Source of the DNA: Begonia masoniana
Taxonomy: Eukaryota > Streptophyta > Magnoliopsida > Cucurbitales > Begoniaceae
Direction of reading: 5' to 3'
NCBI GenBank assembly: GCA_022432975.1
Contig: CM039511.1
Span: 25,039,153 to 25,103,152, forward strand
DNA: 64,000 nt
Shown here one piece after another: positions 46,429 through 58,749 of the stretch; position 1 is the stretch's first letter, and every line of letters starts with the position of its first letter. A program made the translations under genes and the position numbers. The notes below the pieces were generated by a model, which worked only from the letters and a program-made list of their open reading frames with translations, searched no databases and was not told the DNA's origin.

Positions 46429-48347
46429 AAAACAATCTGTAGATTCAGATTCCGAACCTAAGCAACAGTCTGCTTCATCAAAATATTACAGTATTAATGA
46501 AATTTTTGATCGTCTCGAAAACATTAATACTTCGAAACCCACAATAATTCAGGATCTTCGTCACGAAGTAAATGAATTAAAATTTGAGTTAATTCAACTT
46601 CGTAATAATTACAATCAGTATAAAATTATAACCGATGATCGTCTATCTAGACTAGAAACAAATGTCCCATCAACTTCGAATTCTATTCTTGAAAATGACA
46701 TGGAAGACTCTACTCCATATTTAAACAGCATAAGTCGCATCACTTTACAAAAGTGGTTTATTCAAATTACTCTGGTAATTCAACAGAATTTTAAAATTCC
46801 AAATTTAATTGCTCTTGTTGACAGTGGAGCGGATATTAATTGTATTCAGGACGATTTAATTCCTACTCAATACTTTGAAAAAACAGTTCAATCTTTAACT
46901 GCTGCTAGTGGAAGCAGAATAAAGATAAATTATAAATTGTCTAAGGTCTTAATATGTAATAAAGCAACTAGTTTAGAAACAACATTTTTACTTGTTAAAA
47001 ATTTGCAACAACAGGTGATCTTAAGAACACCTTTTCTAAATCTTATCATGCCAATAAAAAAGATTGATAAATCTGGAATTCATGCAACTGTTCAGGATCA
47101 GGATATTATTTACCCCTTTGTCTCTGATCCCGAGAACCATTCCATATTTGAGTTACAAAATTTTCATAAAAATAAAGAAAAACAATTAAGTTTTCTTAAA
47201 GCAGAAATTAATTATTTAAATATATCAGAACAACTTCAAAGTCCTAATTTTTATGAAAAAATTAAAGAAATTGAAAATAAATTCTTAGCAGAAGTATCTA
47301 ACAGTATGCCTAATGCCTTTTGGGAGAGAAAACGTCATATCGTTTCTCTTCCTTATATATCTGAATTTAATGAAAAGCTAATTCAAACTAAGGCTCGTCC
47401 GAATCAGACGAAATATAATTATTTAGAACTCTGTAAAAAAGAGATTGAAACTCTTTTAGAGAAAAATCTAATCTGTAAAAGCTACTCCCCATGGAGTTGG
47501 ACAGCCTTCTATGTTAATAACAGTAATGAAAAAGAGCGTGGTGCTCCCCGCTTAGTAATAAATTATAAACCGTTAAACGATATTTTACAATGGATCCATT
47601 ACCCGATTCCCAATAAAAAGGATCTTTTATATCGTTTACAATCTGCAGTAATCTTTTCTAAATTTGATTTAAAATCTGGATACTGGTAGATTGAAATAGC
47701 TGAAAATGACAGATATAAAACTGCCTTTGTGGTCCCTTTTGGACACTACGAGTGGAATGTGATGCCATTCGGTCTAAAACATGCCCCATAAGAATTTCAA
47801 AATATAATGAATAGTATTTTTTCTCCTTATACTGCATTCTGTATTGTTTATATTGATGATATTTTAATTTTTTCGCCATCAATAGTTCAGCATGTTAAGC
47901 ATTTAAAAATTTTAAAAGATGTCATTAAACATAATGGTTTAGTGATATCTGCTCCGAAAATGAAATTATTTCAAACAACTATTTGTTTTTTAGAACATAC
48001 TGTTAATCAAGGAACAATTATTCCTATTAACCGTAGCATAGAATTTGCATCAAAGTTCCCTGATGAAATGAAAGATAAAACTCAATTACAACGATTTCTT
48101 GGAAGTTTAAACTATCTAGGAGATTACTATCAGTATTTAGCCCAGGATACTTTTATTCTATATGCTCGTCTTCTGAAAAATCCTCCTCCCTGGACTCAGG
48201 ATCATACTGAAACTATAAAAAGAATTAAACTAAAAGCACAAGTTTTACCTTGTCTTTGTTTATCTAATTCAAAATGGAATAAAATCGTTGAAACCAATGC
48301 TTCTGACATTGGTTATGGTGGTATTTTAAAACATTTTAATCCAAACA
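46429..48347 (+). pseudogene. EPRV copy 1: protease, RT, RNase H N-part
   Basis: Continues the viral polyprotein from 34634. In order: a coiled-coil-like stretch; aspartic protease (LVDSGADINCI); reverse transcriptase (RLVINYKPLND, FSKFDLKSGYW, FCIVYIDDILIFS with YIDD); and the start of RNase H (IVETNASDIGYGGIL). The usual RNase H catalytic Asp is Asn here; the inverted copy at the window end has Asp. Stops follow KSGYW (47689) and HAP (about 47790). It is cut at 48347 by a Tekay element and resumes at 57149. The domain order is that of caulimovirid polyproteins. Confidence 0.88.
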
Positions 48348-50410
48348 TGTAACACCTGGTTTCAATATAAATCAAAATAAGTTATTAAACGGAGGTATAT
48401 AATCTTAAGGTTTAAAATTGAGTGAAATGTTGATTAGGTTATTAAGTGACTAGGCAGGGGCAAGATGGTAATTGCAAATTTATATTGTGGATAACGTATT
48501 TAAGGGAAGTGTTAATGAGGTAGCCGCCACTGTTTCATTTCATTTCCTCTTCCACTCTCAGCTCCTCAGCTTAGCAGAGCGCGATAGGAGACCCTCTTCG
48601 ATCCCTCCAGCGATTTCCTCAGAACTAGGTGAGTTTTGCTTCTATTTCTTACTACATTGTAACTGTCGAGGGTTGACAAATGAAGTTTTGAGAATGCGGT
48701 ATGTGAGTGCTAGTTTCGGTTATGAGTTGAATCGGGAATGCACTACGATTAGGGCTTCCAAACTAATTTCCTTAGCTTTCTGGGTAGCTAGAAAGAAGTT
48801 TGACGAAAGTTTAAATTAATGTTCGATTTGTGGAACTAGGTTTGAGTAAACTCCCGAGGGAGAGGTTTCAACAAGCTTCCCAGGAGACCAGGTAAGTGAA
48901 GTTTGCTTGTGCCTTCGGGCCTACATCACAAAACGTTAGGGTTATGATTACTTGTATGAATCTGTATTCTATGCATCATGTTTTAAAACATACGAAAATG
49001 AATTTGAATGCATGATTGGCATGGTAAGGATTGAACATATTGAAACAGTCATGTGAATCAGTTTCACTGTTAAGGGAATTAATCCACCCCTTAATGAGAC
49101 ATGGATGTATGTACTTTGGGAGAGTTGATCCAACTCCCAATTTCACAGGTGGATCTGAACAGGAGAATCAGTTTCACTGTTAAGGGAATTAATCCACCCC
49201 TTAATGAGACAGGGATGTATGTACTTTGGGAGAGTTGATCCAACTCCCAATTTCACAGGGGGATCTGAACAGAAACGAAGCATGAGCAACTGAGTTGAGA
49301 AAGTAGAAATTGCATATTAGGAATTTATATTTCGTTGTTTCATTTCTTGTTGGCTTTACTTACTTAGCATTAGGCTAATAGATGAGTTTTGTGATGTAGG
49401 TGTTGAGGACACTGCAGGTGAGTTTCCTGAGTGCACAGAAGATTGATGTGGTTGGAGGAGTACATCCATGTCTCGGCTTGGTAAACTGATGAGGCGGGTT
49501 AACTGGTGTCAGCAGTTGTTGAGGTTTAGTAGATGACGATTGGTCTGAGTATGTTGAGTTTTCATGACAGTAGAAATTTTAGTATTTTGAATACGTTTTG
49601 AGATCTACTGATACTAGTAATCTGTTGAGTTTTAAACGTTGATTTTTACTGGATTTGACTAATGCTATGGTTGAGTTGTTTCTGAATGGTTTTCGAGAAG
49701 CAAGCAAATTCCTTTCTGTAGATAGTGTTGTGTTTTATGTCATCCGGTGATGTCGAGTGTTTTGGCTCGTAGGATGATATAGGTGTTCTGTTGTCGTTTA
49801 GTGACCGGATGACAAATCTTATGCTTTGTCGTTTAGTGACCGGATGACAAATCTTACGTTTTGTCGTTTAGTGACCGGAAGGCAAATATTATGTTTTGTC
49901 GTTTAGTGACCGGATGACAAATCTTATGTTTTGTCGTTTAGTGACCGGATGACAAATCTTACGTTTTGTCGTTTAGTGACCGGAAGACAAATCTTATGTT
50001 TTGTCGTTTAATGACCGGATGACAAATCTTACGTTTTGTCGTTTAGTGACCGGATGACAAATCTTATGTTTTGTCGTTTAGTGACCGGTGGGGGTCTTCA
50101 AATAGCTTTCCCTTTTTTGTTGACTTTGTTCAACGGACGATGAATTTGACTTTTGCAACCTTTAAAGTGTTTTCACGAGTTAAACCTTTGCTTCTTAACC
50201 GATTGTTTCTTAACGTTTTCCCACGCTTATTTCGACATGGTTTTGTTTAATTTTATTTTTGTTTAAACGATTTCCGCTGCAAGTTTTCATGTTTTATCAA
50301 ATGCCCAAATTTTTGAATTTTGAACGAAGTTTTAAATTTGGTCCAAGTTTTCATAGAAAGTTTCGGACTTATGAGTAACAAACCGGGTTCAGTAAACTCG
50401 GGGTGTTACA
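48348..50410 (+). repeat. Plus Tekay 5' LTR
   Basis: Starts TGTAACACCTGG. Leader landmarks are GTGGATAACGTATTTAAGG and GTAGCCGCCACT. It has candidate donor CAG|GTAAGTGAAG at 48892, arms CCTACATCACAAAAC (48920-48934) and GTTTTGTGATGTAGG (49386-49400), a two-copy ~115 bp repeat in the loop (about 49070-49275), and a 35 bp tandem array at 49794-50090. Confidence 0.95.
49794..50090 (+). repeat. 35 bp minisatellite in Tekay LTR (8 full units)
   Basis: Unit GTCGTTTAGTGACCGGATGA followed by CAAATCTTATGTTTT. Eight full copies and a partial one end at GACCGGTGGGGG. The 3' LTR has the same array at 56527-56823 with the same unit-specific variants. Confidence 0.93.
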
Positions 50411-50413
50411 GTG

Positions 50414-50426
50414 TGGTATCAGAGAC
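50414..50426 (+). other. Plus Tekay primer binding site
   Basis: TGGTATCAGAGAC, three bases after the 5' LTR. A donor-like GTAAGTG at 50494 and acceptor CTGTGCAG at 50553 just before gag suggest a possible 60 bp leader intron. Confidence 0.85.
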
Positions 50427-50565
50427 ATTCAGTTAAACCGTTCAAAAGATTACTCATCAGTGCCAGTCGTTGCATGGAAGTACTTCAACAACTGTAAGTG
50501 TTTACATTACCCTTAGTTGATAGATACTTAAGAGTGTGACTAACCCTGTGCAGGAATTTAGTATA

Positions 50566-53500
50566 ATGGCCAGACGCCCAGGGAGACCTAGTGTGCCTAG
50601 AGAAGTGCCAAATGTGAGAGGCGAGGAGGAGCCTAGTGTGATTAGGCAGCTGACAGAATTGATGCGTCAGCAGACTGATATAGTGCGTCAACAGTCGGAT
50701 CAATTAGGAGTGTTGTTGAACCGAGAAGCACAAGGAAGTGCCAACTCGGGTTCTAGCAGTGAACATTCTGGAGATAGATTCCGGAGACTAAGACCACCCA
50801 CGTTTGATGGTCAGTCATCTGATCCTGTTGTTGCTGAAGGATGGCTTAGAAAGATCGAAAGTATGTTTAGGTGTGCCAACATAGGAGAAGAAGACAAGGT
50901 CACGCTGGCAACCTTTCATCTAGCTGGTGAAGCTCAACTCTGGTGGGAAACAATAGAGACCACCACAGATGTTTTGTCAATGCCTTGGTCAAAATTCAAG
51001 GATATTTTCTATGGAAAATATTTCAACAGCACTGTCCAAACCGCAAAGAAGTTGGAATTTCTTAATTTGAAGCAGACAGGGTCGGTGGCAGAGTATAGTA
51101 GGCAATTTGAGTCCTTGTCCAGGTTTGCTGGACATTTTGCTCATAAGGACGAGGATAAGGTGTTCAAATTCGTGCATGGACTGAAGCCGGAGATTTATCG
51201 AGGAGTCAAATTCTGTGGCATTAAAGGTTTAACGTTCAGTGAAGTTGTGTCCACTGCTCTGGAAGTGGAAGAAGCTGAAGGGAAGTGTGCTAAACCAAAG
51301 GAGGTCCCACAAAGGTTTAACCAGCCACACCAGCAAAGGGGAACGAAGAGGCCAAGTGAAGGCCAAAATAGCTAAGGATCAGGGGGAAAGGTGCAGAACG
51401 TCAGGAAATTTCCCCAATGTCCTAAGTGTCTGAAGTACCACCCGGGAGAATGCAGACTGGGCTTGGGAAAGTGTTTCAACTGTGAGGAGGTTGGACACAC
51501 GATCAAGGAGTGCTCGAAGCCTAGAATCACCAGGTGCTATAATTGTAACAAAGTCGGCCATATTAGCAGAGACTGTCCAGTTCCTAAGAATGGCCCTGCT
51601 ATGATCAAACCAAGAATATTCTCCATGACGGAGTCGGGTGAAGAACAGCCTGCTGTAGTGTCAGGTACTATACTGATCAACTCTGTGCCTGCTTTTACTT
51701 TGATAGATTCTGGTGCAACGCATTCATTTATAGCATCTGCATTTGCTGTTAAGTTAGATGTGCCGTTTATCCCTTCCCTGCATGTGTTTAATGTTGCATT
51801 GCCTTCTGGTGAACGCATGCACTCTGACCAAGTGATGCTTGACAGCGATGTGCTAGTAGGAAGCGTGAGTCTGCCTGCTGATCTCATTATTATGGATATA
51901 ATGGGATTTGACGTAATCCTAGGAATGGATTGGTTATTTAAGCATTATGCCACAATAGATTGTAGGACTGGAATTGTTAGTTTTCAACCCCCTGGAGGTT
52001 TAAACCATACTTTCCAAGCTCTGAAGAAGAGTAAGGAAATGACTGTAATGACTTTTGTCAATTGTAGACCCTCCCCATGCAAAGAGTATTTGTGCTTTTT
52101 GGCCAGTGTTTTAGACACACAACTAGTAGAAAAATCAAGTCCCAAGAATGTCTTAGTTGTCCAGGACTTCCCTGAAGTATTCCTAGATGACCTTCCCGGC
52201 TTGCCACCAGATAGGGAAATTGAATTTGTGGTAGATGTTTACCCCGGTGCCGAGCCTGTGTCCAAAAATCCATATAGACTAGCACCAACAGAACTTAAAG
52301 AATTGAAGAAACAGTTAGAGGATTTGTTGGAGAAGGGGTTCATACGCCCTAGCTTTTCACCATGGGGAGCACCTGTTCTTTTTGTCAAAAAGAAAGATGG
52401 ATCAATGCGTATGTGCATTGATTATAGAGAATTGAATAAGTTAACTGTCAAAAACAAATACCCTTTGCCGAGGATTGATGACTTATTTGACCAACTTGGG
52501 GGTGCAAGAGTTTTCTCTAAGATTGACCTTAGGTCCGGTTATTACCAGTTGAAGGTTAAATCTGAAGATATCCCAAAGACTGCCTTTCGCACAAGATATG
52601 GACATTATGAGTTTCTGGTTATGTCTTTTGGTTTGACAAACGCACCAGCAGCCTTCATGGATCTCATGAATAGGGTGTTTCACGAGTATTTGGACAAGTT
52701 TGTTATTGTATTCATAGATGACATCCTAATCTATTCTAGCACTAAGGATGAGCATGCAAAACATTTGAGTTTAGTGTTAGAAGTATTGAGAAGGCACCAA
52801 GTTTATGCCAAATTTTCTAAGTGTGAGTTCTGGTTGGACCAAGTTCACTTTTTAGGACATGTCATCTCTGGGGACGCATATCTGTTGATCCAGCAAAAGT
52901 TCAAGCAGTTAAGGAGTGGCCCCAACCGAAGAGTGCTACTGATATTCGAAGTTTTCTTGGACTAGCAGGGTATTATAGGAAATTCATCGAGGGATTTTCA
53001 AAGATTGCCACACCCCTTACTAGGTTAACCAGGAAAAATGTGAAGTACATATGGACTGATGAATGTGAACATAGTTTCATAACCTTGAAACAGAAACTGA
53101 CCAATGCTCCAATTCTGACCCTTCCTGTCGATAATGGTAAGTTTAGCATTTACTATGATGCTTCCAAGATTGATCTTGGATGTGTGTTAATGCAAGATGG
53201 TAAAGTAATAGCTTATGCCTCTAGACAGTTGAAAACGCATGAGAAGAACTACCTACCCATGACTTAGAATTAACTGCAGTTGTATTTGCACTTAAGATTT
53301 GGAGGCATTACTTGTATGGACAATCCTGTGAGATATTGTCAGATCATAAAAGCCTGAAGTATATCTTCACACAGAAGGAATTAAACATGAGGCAACGTCG
53401 ATGGTTGGAATTTGTAAAAGACTATGATTTTGAGATCAAGTACCACCCTGGCAAGGCGAATGTAGTGGCAGATGCTTTGAGTAGAGTGACTCTTTTAGTT

Positions 53501-55045
53501 TCTGCTTTGACTCTGGACATACCGATGGCTTTAGAGACGGAATTCCAAAGATTTAACCTGGAAGTTGTGCCAAGTGTGTCAGTCATGCTTTCGGCCATGT
53601 CTTTGAGGCCAACTATTTTGGAGAAAATAAAGGAGGTCCAAATGAATGACACTGAGTGTAATAAGTATAGGTTGTGCAAAGATTCCACTGATAAGTCAGA
53701 TTTCAACTGCTCAGCCGACGGAATTCTCAAGTTTCGAAATAGATGGTTGGTTCTGGCTGATACTGAGCTTAGGAAGGAGATCCTATCTGAGGCACATTCC
53801 TCCAGATTTTCAGTTCATCCTGGAAGTACGAAAATGTACAGAGATCTCAATCAGCATTATTGGTGGCCAGGTATGAAGAGAAGTGTGGCGGAGTATGTGG
53901 AGTCATGTCTGGTCTGCCAGCAAGTCAAGGCTAAACATCAGAGACCCTCAGGGACATTGCAACCCTTACCAGTTCCTGAATGGAAGTGGGAACAAATAAC
54001 AATGGATTTTGTCGTTGGACTACCTAGGACAGCAAAGGGGCATGATGCAATCTGGGTTATAGTTGACCGTCTAACCAAATCTGCTCATTTTCTTCCAATT
54101 AAGATAACTTACTCAATGGATCAGCTTGCTGAATTGTACATGCAAGAGATTGTCAGATTGCACGGAGTTCCAAGTTCAATAGTTTCAGACCGAGACTCCA
54201 GATTTACATCTAAGTTTTGGAAAAGTCTGCACAAGGCTATGGGAACACAGCTTAATTTTAGCACAGCCTTCCACCCTCAAACGGATGGACAATCCGAGAG
54301 GACTATTCAGACCTTAGAAGATATGCTCCGAGCATGCGTATTGGATTTTCAAGGATCTTGGAGTAGATATTTACCATTGGTCGAGTTCTCTTACAATAAC
54401 AGTTTTCAAGCAACAATAGGAATGGCACCGTATGAAGCCTTATATGGACGAAAATGCAGATCTCCTTTGTACTGGGACGAGGTTGGTGAAGCACAGTTGC
54501 TTGGTCCTGACATCGTGCAGCAGACTATTGAGAAGGTTGCCCTCATCCGTCAGAGGATCTTAATAGCTCAAAGCCGACAGAAGAGCTATGCTGACAGAAG
54601 ACGCAGAGAATTAGAGTTCGAAGTAGGCGATGAAGTTTTTCTTAAGGTATCACCATTCAAAGGAGTTGTGAGATTTGGAAAGAGAGGCAAACTGAATCCT
54701 AGATTTGTTGGTCCTTTCTCAATTCTGAAAAGGATTGGGAAGGCAGCCTATCAGTTACAGCTACCAGCTTCTATGGGAGGAATACATGACGTATTCCATG
54801 TTTCTATATTGAAAAAGTGCATAAGGGATCCCAACCAAATCATGGAACAGCAAGACCTCGAAATTTGTCCTACCCTTGCCTACGAAGAGAAACCAGTAAA
54901 GATCTTGGATTATGCAGTAAAGGTACTACGCAACAAAGAAGTGCCGCTGGTGAAAGTCTTGTAGCACAATCAGAACACAGAGGAGGCAACATGGGAGCGC
55001 CAGCAGGACATGATGGACCAACATCCAGAATTATTCAGGTACTGA
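50566..55045 (+). pseudogene. Plus Tekay gag-pol with chromodomain, four lesions
   Basis: One polyprotein frame from MARRPGRPSVPREVPN (50566) to HPELFRY (stop 55043-55045). Gag core (WLRKIESMFRCANIG, HLAGEAQLWWETIE), then zinc knuckles [14 protein letters not shown] and [14 protein letters not shown], protease [16 protein letters not shown] ([26 protein letters not shown]), RNase H ([17 protein letters not shown]), integrase ([15 protein letters not shown] with [50 protein letters not shown]) and chromodomain ([15 protein letters not shown]). Lesions: stop after EGQNS (51373); one-base deletions near 52876 and near 53254; TGG-to-TAG at about 54961 in the chromodomain. All other domain motifs are intact. 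Confidence 0.93.
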
Positions 55046-55066
55046 ATTTTGAGGACAAAATTCTTT

Positions 55067-55080
55067 TAAGGAGGGTAGAT
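55067..55080 (+). other. Plus Tekay polypurine tract
   Basis: TTAAGGAGGGTAGAT directly before the 3' LTR, preceded by GAGGACAAAATTC as in the other Tekay-type elements of the window. Confidence 0.85.
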
Positions 55081-57143
55081 TGTAACACCTGGTTTCAATA
55101 TAAATCAAAATAAGTTATTAAACGGAGGTATATAATCTTAAGGTTTAAAATTGAGTGAAATGTTGATTAGGTTATTAAGTGACTAGGCAGGGGCAAGATG
55201 GTAATTGTGAATTTATATTGTGGATAACGTATTTAAGGGAAGTGTTAATGAGGTAGCCGCCACTGTTTCATTTCATTTCCTCTTCCACTCTCAGCTCCTC
55301 AGCTTAGCAGAGTGCGATAGGAGACCCTCTTTGATCCCTCCAGCGATTTCCTCAGAACTAGGTGAGTTTTGCTTCTATTTCTTGCTACATTGTAACTGTC
55401 GAGGGTTGACAAATGAAGTTTTGAGAATGCGGTATGTGAGTGCTAGTTTCGGTTATGAGTTGAATCGGGAATGCACTACGATTAGGGCTTCCAAACTAAT
55501 TTCCTTAGCTTTCTGGGTAGCTAGAAAGAAGTTTGACGAAAGTTTAAATTAATGTTCGATTTGTGGAACTAGGTTTGAGCAAACTCCCGAGGGAGAGGTT
55601 TCAACAAGCTTCCCAGGAGACCAGGTAAGTGAAGTTTGCTTGTGCCTTTGGGCCTACATCACAAAACGTTAGGGTTATGATTACTTGTATGAATCTGTAT
55701 TCTATGCATCATGTTTTAAAACATACAAAAATGAATTTGAATGCATGATTGGCATGGTAAGGATTGAACATATTGAAACAGTCATGTGAATCAGTTTCAC
55801 TGTTAAGGGAATTAATCCACCCCTTAATGAGACAGGGATGTATGTACTTTGGGAGAGTTGATCCAACTCCCAATTTCACAGGTGGATCTGAACAGGAGAA
55901 TCAGTTTCACTGTTAAGGGAATTAATCCACCCCTTAATGAGACAGGGATGTATGTACTTTGGGAGAGTTGATCCAACTCCCAATTTCATAGGAGGATCTG
56001 AACAGAAACGAAGCATGAGCAACTGAGTTGAGAAAGTAGAAATTGCATATTAGGAATTTATATTTCGTTGTTTCATTTCTTGTTGGCTTTACTTACTTAG
56101 CATTAGGCTAATAGATGAGTTTTGTGATGTAGGTGTTGAGGACACTACAGGTGAGTTTCCTGAGTGCACAGAAGATTGATGTGGTTGGAGGAGTACATCC
56201 ATGTCTCGGCTTGGTAAACTGATGAGGCGGGTTAACTGGTGTCAGCAGTTGTTGAGGTTTAGTAGATGACGATTGGTCTGAGTATGTTGAGTTTTCATGA
56301 CAGTAGAAATTTTAGTATTTTGAATACGTTTTGAGATCTACTGATACTAGTAATCTGTTGAGTTTTAAACGTTGATTTTTACTGGATTTGACTAATGCTA
56401 TGGTTGAGTTGTTTCTGAATGGTTTTCGAGAAGCAAGCAAATTCCTTTCTGTAGATAGTGTTGTGTTTTATGTCATCCGGTGATGTCGAGTGTTTTGGCT
56501 CGTAGGATGATATAGGTGTTCTGTTGTCGTTTAGTGACCGGATGACAAATCTTATGCTTTGTCGTTTAGTGACCGGATGACAAATCTTACGTTTTGTCGT
56601 TTAGTGACCGGAAGGCAAATATTATGTTTTGTCGTTTAGTGACCGGATGACAAATCTTATGTTTTGTCGTTTAGTGACCGGATGACAAATCTTACGTTTT
56701 GTCGTTTAGTGACCGGAAGACAAATCTTATGTTTTGTCGTTTAATGACCGGATGACAAATCTTACGTTTTGTCGTTTAGTGACCGGATGACAAATCTTAT
56801 GTTTTGTCGTTTAGTGACCGGTGGGGGTCTTCAAATAGCTTTCCCTTTTTTGTTGACTTTGTTCAACGGACGATGAATTTGACTTTTGCAACCTTTAAAG
56901 TGTTTTCACGAGTTAAACCTTTGCTTCTTAACCGATTGTTTCTTAACGTTTTCCCACGCTTATTTCGACATGGTTTTGTTTAATTTTATTTTTGTTTAAA
57001 CGATTTCCGCTGCAAGTTTTCATGTTTTATCAAATGCCCAAATTTTTGAATTTTGAACGAAGTTTTAAATTTGGTCCAAGTTTTCATAGAAAGTTTCGGA
57101 CTTATGAGTAACAAACCGGGTTCAGTAAACTCGAGGTGTTACA
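55081..57143 (+). repeat. Plus Tekay 3' LTR
   Basis: Same length as the 5' LTR. Arms at 55653-55667 and 56119-56133 are identical to those of the 5' LTR. Its last bases read CTCGAGGTGTTACA against CTCGGGGTGTTACA in the 5' LTR. Confidence 0.95.
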
Positions 57144-57482
57144 AAACACTACAAAATTCGCTTTACTTCAAGTGTTTGAAAACCAGTACAAAAAAATTAT
57201 TCAACAGTTAAAAAAGAGATACTTTCAATTGTCAAATATATTTCCAAATTTCAAGATGATTTACTTAATCAGAAATTTACTCTTCAAATAGACTATAGTT
57301 CGGCAAAATTTATTTTAACAAAAGATGTTAAAAATCTTCCTTCTAAATAAATATTTCCTAGATGGCAATCTGAATTATCTGCTTTTGATATTTCTATAGA
57401 ATATATCAAAGGCGAAAAGAATTCTCTTCCTAATTTCTTAACCTGTGAATTCTTGCAGGATGGAACCCCCATCACGAGGTAG
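57144..57482 (+). pseudogene. EPRV copy 1: RNase H C-terminal part, end of ORF1
   Basis: Continues from 48347 and ends at the ORF1 stop (57480-57482). It is damaged by frameshifts and a stop (near 57346). The same region in the inverted copy (63354-63665) is open. The last codons overlap the start of the next ORF by 23 bases. Confidence 0.8.
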
Positions 57483-58749
57483 AGCCGCAACCGAGGCTGT
57501 GGTAGAAAAATCGAATTTTATCAGTATGGTACGAACTTTCCAGCTTTGGGAGCTTCGTCATCGCAATCAGTATCTAATAATAAGAAAAAAACTGCTAAAG
57601 AGGTTCTTGAACAAGGACCACAATTCATTAAAAAGAAAGTAGTTGAACCATTGATCACTTTATCAGTAAACGATTTAAACTTAAATCAGAAAGATCTGTG
57701 GTATCTAAAAGAAAGATACCTTCAAACCCAATAGTACACTGTTCCAGAGGGAAAGGCCTGTTATATTTACGAGGCTATTCTTACTGAAACAGTATTTGTA
57801 CAAATTTTTCATCATTATCTGGAAGAAGGAAACAGTAAGACTCCAATAACACATTCTAAGCGTTACGTTGTTCGTGTGCTTCATCCTCACGAGTGAGGAT
57901 TATCAGTATTTGCAACCCGAACTTTAAAAATAAATGATCAGAAGTATAACTATTGAGATTATACGAGGGCTTGGACCTTCGCTTTTTACTATAAGAATCC
58001 AATTCGATCACATTCATGGTTTTTTATTTAAAATCAGAAACAAAGTTCCCCTCTTGGTTCCTCCATTGGTGGCAATTTCATTCCCAGGAACAGAGTATTT
58101 TTTAGGAGCAGTTTCAGAAGAATTTTTCTTTGTGGGTCAAGTGTCACCCCACTTTATCAGTAAAAAAACCCTAGATCGGACATGATACTTTATGGTTTTG
58201 TACCGAGTTCCAAATTAACTGGATATGGCAGTGGGGCCTCGAGTTATCCGAAGACCATTTAGGAATTCCAAAAGTCCAACGAAATTTCTATGTGAAATGG
58301 TGGGCGAGATTTGATTCAGAAAAATATCTGGCAGTTATGTTAGAAGTTATTAAGTAGTATCAGGACAACCAAAATCCTCTCGTATCAGTAATCTGCTAAC
58401 AACGGACTCTTCAGTAAATTTTATTCATCATATTAAAATGATGATTCAAAATCAGTATCCGGATTTAAACCTTCATGATCAGGAAATTAAGCTTCTGGAA
58501 GTAATTAAAACCCAGTATTTATCTCTCGATAAAAATTATCCAGACAACAAAAGTGATGCCTTAATGAATTCTTTAGAGGCTGACTGTGGCTCTTTTTCCG
58601 TTCTTGCGGGAGAATCCCAGAATCCGAACGAAGGTGATAGCGACGGCTACCCAACTGAGTCCGATTTATGGGACTCCCTCATCGAAATAAAAATGATGAA
58701 AGCTAAGGAAAAAGCTAAAAAGGGAAAGCAGCAAAGCTACAATTATTGA
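57460..58749 (+). pseudogene. EPRV copy 1: downstream ORF2, unknown function
   Basis: Starts at 57460 in a different frame from ORF1 (first residues MEPPSRGR) and ends at the stop 58747-58749. It spans about 430 codons with several stops and frameshifts, including a TAG after KERYLQTQ. The C-terminal ~100 codons are open and acidic, then Lys-rich (MMKAKEKAKKGKQQ). A second ORF after a MP-CP-PR-RT-RH polyprotein, overlapping it slightly, is what I recall of florendoviruses, whose ORF2 has no known function. The assignment to that genus is inference. Confidence 0.65.

Larger units (their letters stand above)
48348..57143 (+). mobile_element. Young Tekay/Del-type Ty3/gypsy element, plus strand
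   Basis: An 8.8 kb element with two 2063 bp LTRs (48348-50410 and 55081-57143), exact TSD AAACA (48343-48347 and 57144-57148), PBS and polypurine tract. By eye the LTRs differ at only one or two dozen positions, so it is the most recent insertion with two LTRs here. The coding region has about four disabling lesions. Confidence 0.95.

Noticed and set aside
48472..48819. 115-codon frame present in both Tekay LTRs (also near 55220)
   Set aside because: It is LTR leader sequence duplicated with the LTR; no recognisable domain and it crosses the putative promoter region.
49794..50090. Second CRISPR-like array of 35 bp units
   Set aside because: Head-to-tail units without spacers, duplicated in both LTRs of one retrotransposon.
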